A DNA stretch of 64,000 nt from Tolypeutes matacus (taxonomy: Eukaryota; Chordata; Mammalia; Cingulata; Chlamyphoridae), in contig JAKSZT010054215.1 of the NCBI GenBank assembly GCA_026826555.1, forward strand, positions 28,510,199-28,574,198. The letters are read 5' to 3'. Below are positions 1 to 13,289 of this stretch, piece by piece. Position numbers and translations under genes: made by a program. The notes under the pieces were generated by a model that did no database searches, had not been told where the DNA came from, and was given only the letters and a program-made list of their open reading frames with translations. The first letter of the stretch is position 1. Each line of letters begins with the position of its first letter.

Positions 1-2632
1 AATGCATTATGATTTCCAAAGTCTTCAAACTGAATAAGTGTGTTCTGGCCATATCTAAAGACAGCAAAACCCAGAATGGTTGTGTTGAAAATACCACTAC
101 TAAACAGCTTTCCTGTTTAATATTCCTATTATAATACTTAAAAATAATGTATTATGTTAGTTCAATTAAGCCCATATGACAATTTTCATATCCCATGAAC
201 TAGGCCCAAAATGTAGACATCTATTACTCATTCAAAAAATGTTTCTGGGGTGCTTAAAACAAATATAGCACCATAAAGAGGACTATGAAATATCAATTTT
301 TGTAAACTATGTCCAAGTCCTAGGAGACTGCTCAGCACATATTAAAACCAATTAACTTCCTAAAACAGAAGAGACTGTTTCTAAATCTTATAAAAAGTAC
401 ATAAGATTTAGATATGTGTATCCTCATTATAATACCACTTCAACAGCAACACAGAAAAATATATATTAAATAAGTGGTCGAAAATAATTGCTTTATGAAT
501 TCACTGGCATTCAGAAAAAGAAGACACCCATCATCTTCGTGAGTTGGGATTGTAAGGGAAGGCTTGAAAGGAAGGCTTGAAAAGAAGGGGTTTTATTTGG
601 ACCCTTGAAAGAACAAAAAGTAAAGAGGAGAAGAAAAGCAAGGCATATTTTGGTAACCCTGAATTTTCAACAGTCATACTATATATTTCAGGGTTTAATT
701 TAAAGGGTAAAGGATAAAATGGTTAAGGTAGGTTGGGGCCCGGTAAGAGAGAATCTCAGGTGCCAAATTAGGGAATGGAGACTATCCTGCATCCCATGTA
801 GAATTACTGAAGGCTTCAGGGAAGAATTCATGTGAGAATCCCTTTAGGAAGGATAAACCTGCAAGTGATGTGTAGCACATATTGGTGTGGGGAGAAGGGA
901 TAAAAACAGGAGAAACAGCTAGGAGACTACTATGACAAGAAGACAAAAGATCTGAAGCACTAGCCAAAGGAAGCAAAAGAGACAACCATGAGACATTAGA
1001 ATAAACAAACAGAACTTGAGGAGGAGGACCAACTGGGAAGTGAGGGAGAAGCTGTTAAAGAGGTAAGCAACCTAGGTAGAAAGCTTTCTTTCTCAAGCTC
1101 TCAGGGCCCTAAAGTGAGGCAAACTGGGCAGAATAGGAGTGTGTTTCTGTTTGTGCAGGGAGGTGTGTGAATATATGCACGTGCATGTTGTTTGTGGCTG
1201 TGTTTATAAGCATCTGGGGCCAAGAGCTAGCCATACACGTCTGACAAGATGAAAAAGAAACTAAAGTATATATTTGCAGTGGTGGTTATCAGTGGAGATT
1301 CTTTCATCTCTCTAGGGTTTCCCCCCTCCCTGCAAATTAGATTTTATGTTTTGTGTTTACCGTTACTGTTTCCTTTATTTAATTAAAATTGTTTTCTATC
1401 AATGTGAAAAAAAAAAAATCTAAGCAACCTGGATGACTAAGATGATACTATTCTGTTGTCCAAAGTAGGGCAGTGAAGGGGAGAAACGGAAATGGTAATT
1501 TCTAGGGAGATGAAAAGTTCAGTTTTAGATGTCAACTTTGACTCTGAAAAAATTAATTTTTGAGTATCTTCTATGTCCCAGTAATTTGAGTGATAGGCCA
1601 GAGACAGATCATAAAGGTAAGGAGTTTGATCTTGATCCTAGGGCAATAGGAAGCCACTAGAATTTCAAGCAAAAGGATGACATAACAAGCTGTGTATTTT
1701 TAAAAGATAATCTGGTGGTAAGGTGGGGATTAACTGGAGACAAGAGAAACTGGAGGCAGCTGTTAGAAAGATACAGAAAAAAGGTAAGTATCTACAGTAA
1801 GGTGTATTTCTGAAGCACTCCTGTGATAATACTAACTAGATCTGAGGACTGACTGACAGCATGGGGCTTTGATGGAGAAAGAGGAAGAGTCAAAGATAAC
1901 ACTCAGATTAAAGGTTTACATTTGGGTGAATGTTACTGCTATTAACCGAGGCTGGGATTATAGAAGACAAGTTTGGAAAGAGTAGCTCTGTTTTGGATGT
2001 GAATAGCAACAGAATATCCAGTCGGAAGGTTCTGGTTGTTAGAAATGTAGTCTTCAGAAAAGGGTGGGATGACAGGTGGGTTTTCATGGGTTTAGGAGTC
2101 AAGTATCTAAAGGTCAAAGAGAAGAGGACTTAAAGAGAAAAGGACTATAGTCATCTACATTTAATAAAAGAAAAAGAAACCAGTGAAGATGACAAAAGAG
2201 AGAAATGTGGGAGAAACACCAAGTTAGGAAAGTCAGGGGAAGAGAGAGTTAAGGATGTGGGAGTGGAAAACCTTGATATATGCTGCAGAGGTGGAGAGGG
2301 ATAAGGACCAAAAAGTTAGTGAATTTAAACCATGGGAGCTGCACTAGAGTTTCTATGGAATGGTGGAAGCAGCCTGAGGGCCAAGGGCTGAAAGGAGGAC
2401 TGTGATGAGGGTGTGATAGGAGCAGTGATTGCAGACTCTCTTCAAGATCTCTGATAACTGAGGAGAGCACAGCAGAGCCTGCAGGGCAGGCAGGCAAGAT
2501 AGAGCCCAAGTTCTCAAAACTTTAATCTCCTTCTGCCTATCTTCATAAGAGATAAAGGGAAACAAAACTGGTTTTGTTTTGCTTTTTTTTTGTTAAGATG
2601 CTTTCACATGCTTAATCTTAAAAAAAAAATAC
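1..2632 (-). other. ME2 intron 7 (incomplete)
   Basis: No exon is recognised here. The left 1.2 kb is AT-rich sequence without a repeat I can name. From about 1600 to 2520 the minus strand resembles an L2 LINE. A short poly-A/T tract lies near 2583-2590. ORFs in this stretch show no protein similarity that I recognise. Confidence 0.8.
1600..2520 (-). repeat. L2 LINE fragment
   Basis: The minus strand matches the 3' half of mammalian L2 as I remember it. The complementary strand shows the familiar phrases 'taggaagccactag', 'atgacataacaagctg' and 'gttttggatgtgaata'. It is highly diverged and has no intact ORF, so it is a fossil. Confidence 0.6.
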
Positions 2633-2736
2633 CTGTCAGTAATAGCTTTCATAAACTCATCGATCAGGTCATCATAACGTTGCGAGCGATCTCTTTTCTG
2701 ATACAAGCCCATGTAAAATGGATCCTTTAAGAGTGC
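2633..2736 (-). CDS. ME2: ME2 coding exon 7 (residues 211-245)
   Basis: 104 bp. The acceptor is tttctag|GCACTC and the donor GACAG|GTATTT. It encodes [20 protein letters not shown] followed by [14 protein letters not shown], then two bases of the next Arg codon. Human ME2 reads DRTQQ where this has DRSQR. It is the last ME2 exon in the window; the next (expected to begin with the rest of that Arg, then YGRNT) is not present between 1 and 2632. Confidence 0.96.
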
Positions 2737-3005
2737 CTAGAAAATAAAATCATGTTTATTATATAACCAGTTCAATACATTTAAACAAAAATTTCAAAAT
2801 AAAAAAGTTACTAGTATTTTAACCTTATTATCCTTCTTCAGAAAAGAGTGGGAATAACTTTGAATAGGCTTTACTATTATTTGTATAAAATTAAAAGTTG
2901 AGTTTAAGAAAAAGAGTATAACATCTAATCAAAAAAATTTTCCTTCTTACATTATCATCTTCAAAAAAGGAATATAATAAAAAATTTAATATGGGAAGAG
3001 GGTCA

Positions 3006-4238
<1,233 letters not shown>

Positions 4239-4314
4239 CTTAACATCATTTTCTGGCCAGTTATCCACAATTGATCTAATATGGCCTCTGTCTGAGATTG
4301 AAATAAATAATCCC
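4239..4314 (-). CDS. ME2: ME2 coding exon 5 (residues 131-156)
   Basis: 76 bp. The acceptor is ttgcag|GGGATT and the donor TTAAG|GTACTA. It encodes [10 protein letters not shown] through [12 protein letters not shown]. The first base completes the Lys codon split with exon 4, and the last codon (AAG) ends in phase 0, matching the next exon. Differences from human are I for V at 143 and D for H at 154. The +4 donor base is t rather than the usual a, so the site is slightly weaker than its neighbours. Confidence 0.96.
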
Positions 4315-4805
4315 CTGCAACAGAACAAAAACACCTTTGCATTTCACAACAGTTTTTTTTTTTTTTTTGCTTCTAAGTTTTTGTTTGTAATTGGAATAGC
4401 TAGATATTTTAATAAAACATCAAAACACAGTATAATTTCTAAGCAGATTTAGCTGTCAATCTGGTTTATTTTCAAAACATTTTCAACTACTCCAAACTGT
4501 AATTACATTGCTCATATAGTAGCTGCAAGAAAGATTATTGTTAAATGAATGACTATTTTACATAAGAAGAATGTATCCACATCTCATGTTCAAATAAACT
4601 CAATACACCTCCAATAAAAAACAATATTAGGATAAATTATCAATGTAGGAGAACATAGTAAAGCTAAGCAAACTACTGTTAAAACTCACTGAAACTGGAA
4701 GCTTGAAATTTGAAGCAGCAGCAAGGGAGGTATGAAAATTACAGTAAATTCACATAAAAGATGACACACTTGAAAAGTTGGGAAAAAGTGAAAAGTTTTT
4801 TTAAA

Positions 4806-4840
4806 CACATAGGTCATTAAAACAGATTCTAAATACACAC
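4806..4840 (+). repeat. 35-bp block duplicated at 9189-9223 (copy A)
   Basis: This block begins CACATAGGTCATT and ends AAATACACAC. It is identical over 35 bases to 9189-9223, in the same orientation and 4.4 kb away, although the flanks are unrelated. It is too long for chance and belongs to no repeat family I recognise. Confidence 0.95.
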
Positions 4841-4994
4841 ACAAAATGGAAACATGGGTTTGAGAAAATAGGTCAGGCAGAGATGAGGCCAACAGCTCCC
4901 CAATGTCTTCAAACCAATTCTTTAAACAATCAGCTTTCTCACTGGTATCTTGACTTTGGCATTGCTATCCTGGTGCAAATTATCAATTTAGTTT

Positions 4995-5125
4995 AGTAGT
5001 TTCTCAATCATGGTTGCATATTAGAATCACCTAGTGATCTCTTTAAACATGCCAGATGCACAGGGTCCCATCCCTAGAGATTCTGATTTAATTGGCCTGG
5101 AGTTCAGATCAACCAACCAAGATTT
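4995..5125. mobile_element. MER5A-like hAT DNA transposon relic
   Basis: Shows the typical MER5A phrases 'ttagaatcacctag' and 'gagattctgattta' around a short internally deleted element. Non-autonomous, no coding capacity. Confidence 0.65.
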
Positions 5126-5225
5126 ACTGCCCCACCCCTGGACACCACAGGGAAGCCATATGGCCATATGACATCAACAGGCCCTTGGCAGGCTCTATCT
5201 GGGAATATATGAGAAACTATTTCCC

Positions 5226-5735
5226 CAATATAAAATAATTATAAACATTTATAAATCCCCTAATCATGATCCTTCTACTTCTTTTATTTGAACCTATAAT
5301 TTTCAATTTACTTGTTAAGATTATGTCTCAGAGACATATACAGTCCTTTGATTGTTCCTATGCCAGTGGCGCCCTGAAACCCAGCAGATATGTGGCCAAC
5401 TCCTACTCTCCAGTTCTTAGGGCCTGCCCTGGAAAACTAACAAAATGATGATGATGGACCAGCCCCATCTCAAAAGCAAGGAGTATCTTCAACTGCAAAC
5501 AAAACAATTCCATTCCTCTGCTCCATAATATCTCTGTCCTTTCTCAGCCTGAAGCAGTCAGAATGGACATAATCTCAAATCCCTGAAGACTGAGGAATGA
5601 TCAAAAATAAGGGAAGAATGTAACCGCTGACTAAAGCAGATTTATTGTTATTGTAGTTATTATCTTGTATTAACTGAGTAACTTGTAACATTGATATAAA
5701 AGTAAACTTTTAAATATAAAAAATAAACAACCTGC
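5226..5735 (+). mobile_element. LINE-1 3'-region fragment
   Basis: About 500 bp, clearly homologous to the reverse complement of 47700-48130 and more distantly of 55090-55560. Shared landmarks are 'gtctcagagac', 'tgatgatggacca' and 'ggagtatcttcaactgca'. The other copies are joined to L1-type sequence, so this is taken as the 3' region of a xenarthran L1. Confidence 0.7.
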
Positions 5736-5807
5736 ACAGTACACTGCACAAATGACACACAGTGTCTGCCCTCACCCAAGTGCTGAGCTCTTTACCCACG
5801 TCAGCTC

Positions 5808-5975
5808 TCGGCCTCTGGCACACATCAGAATCACCCAAGGAGCTTTTATGGAAACACCAACATCTGGGCCCAGCTCTATAATAACTGAATCAGCATCTCT
5901 GAGGGTGGGGCCCAGGCATCAGTATTTTTTTAAAGTTCTTTCCCTCCTTTAATCCAGGTTGAGAATCACTATTCT
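5808..5975. mobile_element. MER5A-like DNA transposon relic
   Basis: Contains 'cacatcagaatcaccc', 'ggtggggcccaggcatc' and 'ggttgagaatcact', hallmarks of MER5A. A third, poorer copy lies at about 6090-6215. Confidence 0.7.
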
Positions 5976-6424
5976 AAGTACAGAGGAAACTTTAAAGCAG
6001 CTGCACTTTAGTTACCTCATAAAAATAATTTAGAAACAGTTGCTAGCAGCATGAAGGATAGAACCAACAGCTCTTCTAGGGAATACCTGAGGGTGTTCAT
6101 TAAAATCTGGACCCCCTGACCTTTCTCTATTTTATCAGAATATTGGGGGATCTGCATTTTTAATAAGTCTCACAGGTGTTTCTTAGGCACATTAACGTTC
6201 AAGAGTCACTAGAGAAGATGAGGGGAGATGGAAGGTAACTGCTATCACACCTTGTTTGGATTTCTACATTACTATGGACATGTCACCTGGGCATGGGAAA
6301 GATAGAAGGATTGAAGAAAATGATAATCAGCTAGAGGAACAACATTCAAATGACATAGAAAAGGAATTTATATAATAATAAATTTACAAATAACCATCAC
6401 ATCAGTACCCTCATCTGACGGCCT

Positions 6425-6545
6425 CAACAGCTGTGATAGATACTGCTATCCCTATTTTACAGATGAGAAAACAGTGTCAGAGGAATTAAGTGACTCATTC
6501 AAGGACTTGAGTCAATGATTTATTCTAACACTTTTTCCACTTAAA
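6425..6545. repeat. MIR SINE fossil
   Basis: Contains the MIR core phrase 'attttacagatgagaaaac' followed by 'gaggaattaagtgactc'. Old and diverged. Confidence 0.7.
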
Positions 6546-6982
6546 ATATTTGGAGGTGCTAGAACTATTTGAAATTAAAATTCACTAAAGTTCATAAAAA
6601 AAGGAGAACATATAACAAATTAAAGCTGACCAAAAAAAAAAAAGAAAGAAAGAACCAATTCCTTAATTTGGCCAGATTGCTAAAAACTTGATAATGATAA
6701 TGGATAATGATAATTCTGGAGAATCTGGCACCAAAATTAAGACTACCTTTCAACCACAATAATTTAAAGAAGGACAGAAATGAATAATGCTACTGCTACA
6801 AAAATGAAAGATACAAACGTGATGCATTTTATTATCCCTTTCTATCCATATTAAGCTTTTATGAGGTGAACAATATAGTCAGTATAAGACACAGAAAATG
6901 GAAACGTAATAGGTATCATGGAGTGATTCCCCCATCCCGTGTGATAATCATTTGCAAATATATTTTAAAAAATAAACCTTAC

Positions 6983-7132
6983 TTAGGTCTTCTAAAGATG
7001 TGTCCATATTGGCAGCAGGCAAGACCAACTGTTGGTGTATATACAATTGGCATTAGATTTTCGATATCATCTTGCAGTATCCTATAAAACAACTTCTCAT
7101 TTCTTTCCTGAATTCCCATTATATAGATATAT
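6983..7132 (-). CDS. ME2: ME2 coding exon 4 (residues 81-131, malic enzyme N-terminal domain)
   Basis: 150 bp. The acceptor is atttcag|ATATAT and the donor CCTAA|GTAAGG. It encodes [17 protein letters not shown] and onward to YGHIFRRP. It carries R91, the second fumarate-binding arginine, and Y112 in the IVYTPTVG motif, the general acid of malic enzymes. Both are intact. Substitutions against human are conservative: N for S at 106 and C for S at 121. The in-frame stop seen just after the exon is intronic. Confidence 0.97.
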
Positions 7133-7859
7133 CTGAAATTAAGCACAGTAAAGAATGTCAAAGTCAGCCTGCATTACATTCAAAGTTTTGGCTTTTGAAA
7201 GTTAAACCTAAAGTTCTAAAAATAGAGTCCCCACCCCAAAGGAAAATAAAACACTAAATAATCACTATTTAACCCAGGACTAAAAATTAACAAAAATGAA
7301 ACTGTACTTAAATGGTAGATAATGATGATTATGATGATAAAGAACATAAGAGAAATAACAGCTAATATTTATTAATGTTATTTAACATTTATTAAGCCCT
7401 TACTGTAACCTAGGATTTACACAAGGAACTAGAAATGCAAAGACAAACAAGCCCCCCGCCCTTTAAGGAATTAATATTGTAGTAGGAGACTGACGTATAA
7501 ATAAGGAAGCAGCATAAAGTGGCATTCATTCAAATGCTTACTAAACATTAACTACATACCAGGCACTCTTCTGAACTCCAGGGATGTACCCCTGCCCTCA
7601 TGGAATTTATAATCCAGTAGAGATATAGGCATTATAAGGTCTATACAGAGCACAGAAGTAGCACAAAAGGTGGAATGGTCAACTCATGTAGATAAATAAA
7701 TACTTTCTAAAAGTAAATGTAAAGAACTGGGAAATATTGACCTGAAAAACCAGTTATTAGTTTGAATGAAATATGCCTAGAAGAGAAATCATCATCCTTC
7801 CCCTAAACTTGTCTATTTTCCTTTCATCATTTGACCAAAGGGGAAACACAGAGTCCATT

Positions 7860-8092
7860 TTTTTTTTTTTTTTTTTTTTTTTGAGGTACTGGGGGCTGCG
7901 GATCACATCTGGGACCTTATGTGGGAAGCCGATGCTCAACCACTGAGCCACATTGGCTTCCCTGAATATTGGTTTTTTCATTTGTTTTGGTTGTTGTTTG
8001 TTTTTGTTTTTTTCAGGAGGCACCGGAAATGAACCCGGGATCTCCCATGTGGGAGGCAGGCTCAAACTCTTGAGCTACATCTGCTCCCCTAC
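7860..8092 (-). mobile_element. DAS SINE, two tRNA-like units, minus strand
   Basis: A T-rich tail (7860-7882) is followed by two inverted tRNA-Ala-like units, about 7883-7962 and 8017-8090, joined by a T/G-rich linker. The repeat 'agtccatt' occurs at 7852-7859 and 8093-8100, a likely 8-bp TSD, so both units were inserted together. A similar dimer lies at 47480-47696. Confidence 0.9.
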
Positions 8093-8459
8093 AGTCCATT
8101 CTTGATTTCTTCCTTTCCCACCCTCCCTACCTCAATCTAATTAATCACCAAGCCCTACAGATTCCACCTCCTAAACAGCTTTCAAATAGAAACATTCCTT
8201 TCCATCCTCATCCAGTTCAAGTTACCATCAATTCCCTCTTGCAATCTATTAGAACGGAATGGATGGCTTTGTGAAGTACACAACAAAAATGTTGAGGAAA
8301 GCAGAAGTAACCTATCAGGCATGTGCTAGATGGAAACAGTGCAATTCCTGGGATTCCTTAATGTTATCTCTTTCACTTTCATTTCCCTTTGTCACTCTCC
8401 TCAGTGTCTCACATAGACCTTGTTGCCTCAACCTAGAACAGTTATGGCTTAGAAAATCT

Positions 8460-9700
8460 TGAATGCCATTATTCCACTCTCTGATCACAATTCTCTACCA
8501 TTCTGGCTAGTTATACAGTGCCCTCACTTCATAATTCTTTGAGGGATCTCTAGCTCCTTAATCACTTCATTTTCTCCCAGTCTATTAGCTCCATCCTGGC
8601 TCCTCATGTTTCCCTACTCTGGATCCCACGATCAGATCTTTTGCTCTGAACAAATCCCTCCTTATCATTACCTTTTAGAAATGCCTGCATATCTTTATCA
8701 CTAGATGACAGTGTCTTCTTTTCCGCAAGACATTGAACTCCTGAAGGCAAAGGCTCTGGGATCGTTAGTTTCAGTTTTGTAGTTGCAAGCCTTGGAATGA
8801 TGCCTAGCGCCTAAAAGCCCTGAATGAATTAGTATAGCACCTTTCCCAGCCCACCAAGTCCCAAACCTGAGTCAATAATATATTTCACCTTTTCTGTGGA
8901 AAAATAACACTGCTTTGTAGAATGGCATCAATACAAACAAGATCACATTACTAGGCCTTCAGAGCCTACCCGTATCCCTTTACCTTGTTTTTGTTCAGCT
9001 TCACTTCACGGTTAAATGCCTCTTCCAAGCATTTCTCTCTCTCCTCAACAATTCTATTCAACCTTAGCCCTTCCAAATTCTAGATATGATCATATTCTAC
9101 TTCATAAAGAAAACCCAGGTCATCAGGAATGATGAGTTTCCATAACCTCTGCCCATCTGCCTCTGCTCTTGTTCAAGGCCAGCCTCTTCACATAGGTCAT
9201 TAAAACAGATTCTAAATACACACTTGACACAAGGCCTTTTTCCTTTCTATGGGTCTTTGCTCTATCAATTATCCTTTCTCCTGGGCTCATAACTCTAACC
9301 ATGCTCAATGCCCTCGAGCCTGAAACATATCCCTTAACCCCAAGTCCTGCTCTACCTACCATGCAATCTCTTCCCTCCTCTCATCTAAACTTCTTAAAAG
9401 ATAGTTTGCATTTCTACTTTGCCACTTATTCTTCAACCTACTTGTAATCTTTTGCTTTTGCCACGTCACATCAAAGAAACCACTCTCATCAGTCACCATA
9501 ATTCCCTACACTTCACAAAATCAACAGATATTTTCAGTCCTGTATTTAGGTGAAACTCTCTACCCAGAATACCTGCCCCTTTTCTCTCATTTGCCTGCTA
9601 CCTGCAACATATTGTCTAAAATTTGCTCAGGCATCACTTTCTCCAGGAATATTTATCTGATTTCCTCAAATTGGGCTAGGTACTCCTCTTCATGCTTCCA
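8460..9700 (+). repeat. L2 LINE fragments
   Basis: Pyrimidine-rich sequence matching the plus strand of L2: 'ccactctctgatcacaa' near 8475 and, towards the 3' end, 'gcatcactttctccagg' near 9630. Diverged and frame-broken; the ORFs in it are not genes. Confidence 0.55.
9189..9223 (+). repeat. 35-bp block duplicated at 4806-4840 (copy B)
   Basis: Identical to 4806-4840 over 35 bases, in unrelated flanking sequence. This copy interrupts L2-like sequence, which suggests it is the inserted copy and that 4806-4840 is the template. That direction is inference. Confidence 0.95.
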
Positions 9701-10990
9701 GAATACACTCTGTATGCACTGTTTTCTCACCATACCGCACACTGTTACATACAGTGTAAGTGTCTGTTGATAAACTCTGAGAAGGCAGGGCTATGTGTAA
9801 TGGGGGTGAACAGTCATTCTAGTTTGCTGGGACAGTTGCAGTCATGCTTCTTTTGCACTCTCAAAAGTGTCCTGAATTGGATGATATATTATATGGTCAC
9901 TCTACCTAACATCCACTTTATTTATTTATTTATTTTTTTAGTTACCCAAATTGTTTAATATACCTATGTATACATTTTACATCAGAACTGAAGTCCCAGT
10001 TATTCCATCTAAGTGTCTTGCTGAAACAAAACTAAAATGGTTTTCCAGGAAGTTTAAAATATATGGATATATGTCAATGGGAGAATTCAATTCACTTTAC
10101 TTCAAATATTTATTGAAGATTTATTCTGGGACAGGCATTTGGGAATAGAAAGGTACCCTGCTTTCTTGGAGCTTACAATCTAGGAGGGGATCTAAGAATG
10201 ACAGAAGAAAAAGTATTTTACTTTCCTTTGCTGACTCTTACATTTTTACAAGTTGATTCTAGAAGACCACTTCTAGTGAGAAAAGACAGTTTCCATCTTT
10301 AATTTGAAGAATCATCTACATTCATGCATAAAAGAAAAATGCAGCCATTCCGAGTTGTATATCCAAGACTTATAGAAACCAAGATTTCCAGCCTAAGAAA
10401 GAAGACTTAGATTCAGTTTCAGTCTCTTGAAATTTCATTTCTCTGGTATCAAATGACCAACTTCTATTTAGGAATCATGTTGAGCTACATCATCTTTGAT
10501 TTTTAGAGGGGGTTGTAGCAGATGTTATGAAGGTACCACTTCTGGTCTGGCACACAGCCTGCTGAAAACCCATGTTTTCCCTCCTCAGTGGATTCCATCT
10601 TCAACCAGCCCACCAAAACGGAGAGAGCCTAACATCCACTTTATGTCCTCAGTGGCTAGTACAGTGTCACTCACAAAGTAGGTGGTCACTGAGTGCAAAT
10701 CAGATGGTATCTTTTGTTCCTTAACTTCCACTGAAACCTGAAATGCTCTGTGATTTTAAGCATAAAAGACTGATTCCTGATATATTTTACAATAGTGAAT
10801 AAAAGTGAAGTATTCACAGAAGTGAAGGAAATGCAAACTTCATAAAAGTAAGTTAACCGGCAAAACCAAAAACTTCATTGTAAGATTATATATTTCTCAA
10901 TCCACAATAACCAAAACACTCTCAGTTGCACTTTTTTTTTTTTTTTAATCAGAAGATCAATAGAAGACTAAACATCTAGTCAACTCTTAC

Positions 10991-11124
10991 TTTTCCAAAG
11001 GGTCACTCATTTTTTTCAAGTTTCTATGGAATCTCAGGGCTTGAATATCTTGTGTCTCTATTTTTGGAGGTAGAAGTCCTTGAAGGCCAAGCATTTGTCG
11101 TTCCTGTAATGTAAATGCCATTCC
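10991..11124 (-). CDS. ME2: ME2 coding exon 3 (residues 37-81, fumarate/dimer region)
   Basis: 134 bp coding from [10 protein letters not shown] to DPLEK, the last Lys codon being split. The acceptor is tttag|GGAATG and the donor GGAAAA|GTAAGAG. It contains E59 and R67 (human numbering); R67 binds the allosteric activator fumarate at the dimer interface, and E59 belongs to the same site. Both are conserved. Differences from human are at 76-78 (MSDPLEK here, MTSPLEK in human). It is flanked by a 14.2 kb intron upstream and a 3.9 kb intron downstream, both repeat-filled. Confidence 0.96.
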
Positions 11125-11269
11125 CTAAAGAAAAGAAATATAAGAATTAAAAAGTATTATTTACTGAGTAGCAATGATGCTGTCCTTTAAAATGCAATAT
11201 AAATGTAAATTTAAAAATATCAATGGGAATCATTTTGCCGAGACAGTAAAAAATTTATAAGATTATTAA

Positions 11270-12823
11270 TATCCAGCATTGTTAAAAGCATGGTAAAAGA
11301 GGCACTCTCACATACTGGCTCCTGGGAGTATACACTAGTTTAGGCTTTTGGGAAGACAATTTAAAAATATCCTCAGAAGTTTTTAATGCACTTACTCTTC
11401 AATCAGACAATTCCACTTCTGCATAACCATCCTAGAGAAATAGTCACACATATAGTAAAAAAGCATATACATGCTACAACTCAACAATAAAAGAATATAT
11501 AAGCCAACGGAAAAATGGGCAAAGGACTTGAACAGACTTTTCTCCAAAGAAGATACATAAATGGCCAATAAGCACATGAAAAGATGCTCAACATTACTGG
11601 TCATCAGAGAAATGCAAACCAAAACCACAGTGAAATATATCATACCCACTAGAATGGCTGTTAAAAAATAAATAAAAGGGAATAACAAATGCTGGCAAGG
11701 ATGTGAAAAAAATTGAAACCTTTATGCATTGTTGGTGGCATCATAAAATGAAGTAGCCAGGGGGCGGATGTGGCTCAAATGGTTGGGCGTCCGTCTGCCA
11801 TATGGAGGGACCTGGGTTCGATCCCCGGGTCTTCCCGGTAAAATAAAATTAAAAAAAATACATATATATAGAAGGCGCATGGGCTGCCAGGCTCTGCGTG
11901 CTGGTGAGCCGCCAGGCCCTGGAAGCCATGTAGCAAGATGATGACATAACAGGAGACAGACGCAGGAGAGAACAAGACAAGATGCTCGGAAAGCTCCGAA
12001 AACCAGGAACCGAGGTGGCGCAGGTGGCAGAACACCTCTGTCCTACATCGGGGGTCTCCAGGATCGAATCCTGGTGAAGACTGGAGGAGGAGGATGAGAA
12101 GAGATGGCAGGAAACACAGAGAATTGCCCAGCGAATAGACACAAAACAGCAAATGGGGAAGGGGGGGTTTAAAATGGATAAAGTAAATAAATAAATCTTA
12201 AAAAAAAAAAAAAAAAAAATGAAGGAGCCACTGTCAAAATCAGTGTGACAGTTCCTCAGAAAGCTGAACACAGAATTGCTATATGACCTGGGAGTCCTAC
12301 CTCTTGGTATACACCCAAAAGAATGAAAGCAGGAATTCTAACATATATTTGTACACCAATGTTTATAACGGGATTCATAACAGCTGAAAGGTAGAAGCAA
12401 CCCAAGTGTCCATCAACAGATGAATGGATAAACAAAATGCGGTATAAATATACATTAGTCAGCCTTAAAAAAGGAATGAAGGACTGATACATGCTACGAC
12501 ACAGATGAACCTTGATCCATGCTGACTGAAATAGGTCAGACACAAAAAGACAAATACTGTACGAACTCCCTTATATGAAATACCTAGAATAAGTAAATTC
12601 ATAGAGACAAATAAGATTGCAGGTTACCAGGAGCTAGGGTGTATGGTATGGAGGTAGGTGGAAAAGGGGAGTTATTTTTTACAGGGTACAGAGTTTCTGT
12701 TTGAGGTGATGAAAAAGTTGAGATTACTGATGTTGGTGATGGTAACACAATATTTTCAATGTAACTAATATCACTTAATTGTACATTTGAAAGTAGTTAA
12801 AATGGAAAATTTTAAACAGTAAA
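11270..12823 (+). mobile_element. LINE-1 3' end (ORF2 end and 3' UTR), interrupted by a DAS SINE
   Basis: Carries the L1 3' landmarks in order: 'gggcaaaggacttgaacag', 'atgctcaacattactgg', 'gaaatgcaaaccaaaacc', 'cctcttggtatacaccc', 'caagtgtccatcaacag' and 'taattgtacatttg'. An older L1 piece seems to abut it on the left (about 11270-11465). A DAS SINE splits it at 11760-12216. No intact ORF. Confidence 0.85.
11760..12216 (+). mobile_element. DAS SINE dimer inside L1
   Basis: Starts GGGGGCGGATGTGGCTCAAA, with a B box near GGTTCGATCCC and a second tRNA-like unit near 12010-12080, and ends in poly-A. The target duplication is 'aaatgaagtagcca' (11746-11759) and 'aaatgaaggagcca' (12217-12230), with one mismatch. 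The flanking L1 reads through once the SINE and one TSD are removed. Confidence 0.93.
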
Positions 12824-13204
12824 TTTTTTTTAAAGGTTTATTTATCTCTCCCCCCACACTTGTTGTTTGTGCTCGCTGTCTGCTCTCTGTATCCATTCGT
12901 TGTGTGCTCATCTTCTTCTTAGGAGGCACCGGAAACAGAACCCAGGACCTCCCATGTGGGAAGGAGGCACCCAGTTGCTTAAGCCACCTCCGTTCCCCAC
13001 TTGTTGTGTCTGTCATTGTGTTTACTCATTATTTCTCTTCATTGCGTCACCTCATTGCATCATCTTCTTGCGTCAGCTCACTGCGCCAGCCTGTCACATG
13101 AGCTTGCTGTCTTGCTCATCTTCTTTAGGAGGCACCAGAAACCAAACTCAGGACCTCCCATGTGGTAGGCGGGCACCCAACTGCTTGCGCCACATCCACT
13201 TCCC
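12824..13204 (-). mobile_element. DAS SINE dimer, minus strand
   Basis: Two inverted tRNA-like units ('cctcccatgtggg...cacctccgttcccc' and a second ending at 13204) behind a T-rich tail. It sits directly on the 3' end of the L1 to its left, so its target was probably the L1 A-rich tail. Confidence 0.88.
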
Positions 13205-13289
13205 AAAATATATTTTTTTAAAGGCATATACAAAGATTAGTTATAGTATTATTTCCAGTTCTTTTGGCTGTTACAACTAAATAAAAGCC

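Larger units (their letters stand above)
4315..6982 (-). other. ME2 intron 4
   Basis: A 2.67 kb intron. It holds three MER5A-like DNA transposon relics (about 4995-5125, 5808-5975, 6090-6215), an L1 3'-region fragment (5226-5735) and a MIR (about 6425-6545). A 35-bp block at 4806-4840 recurs exactly in the next intron upstream. No exon is seen. Confidence 0.8.
7133..10990 (-). other. ME2 intron 3
   Basis: A 3.86 kb intron. It holds an L2-like segment near 7540-7640, a DAS SINE dimer (7860-8092), L2 sequence over much of 8460-9700 and an L2 3' end near 10100-10190. A 35-bp duplicated block lies at 9189-9223. No additional exon is recognised between ME2 exons 3 and 4, and residue numbering leaves no room for one. 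Confidence 0.8.

Noticed and set aside
4686..9362. A shared peptide VYLESVLMTYV in two minus-strand ORFs as a protein domain
   Set aside because: It is only the translation of the exact 35-bp duplicated DNA block; the rest of the two ORFs is unrelated.
11392..12543. Membrane-protein-like ORFs on the minus strand
   Set aside because: They are antisense translations of the L1 3' end and the DAS SINE in it; hydrophobicity comes from T-rich antisense DNA.
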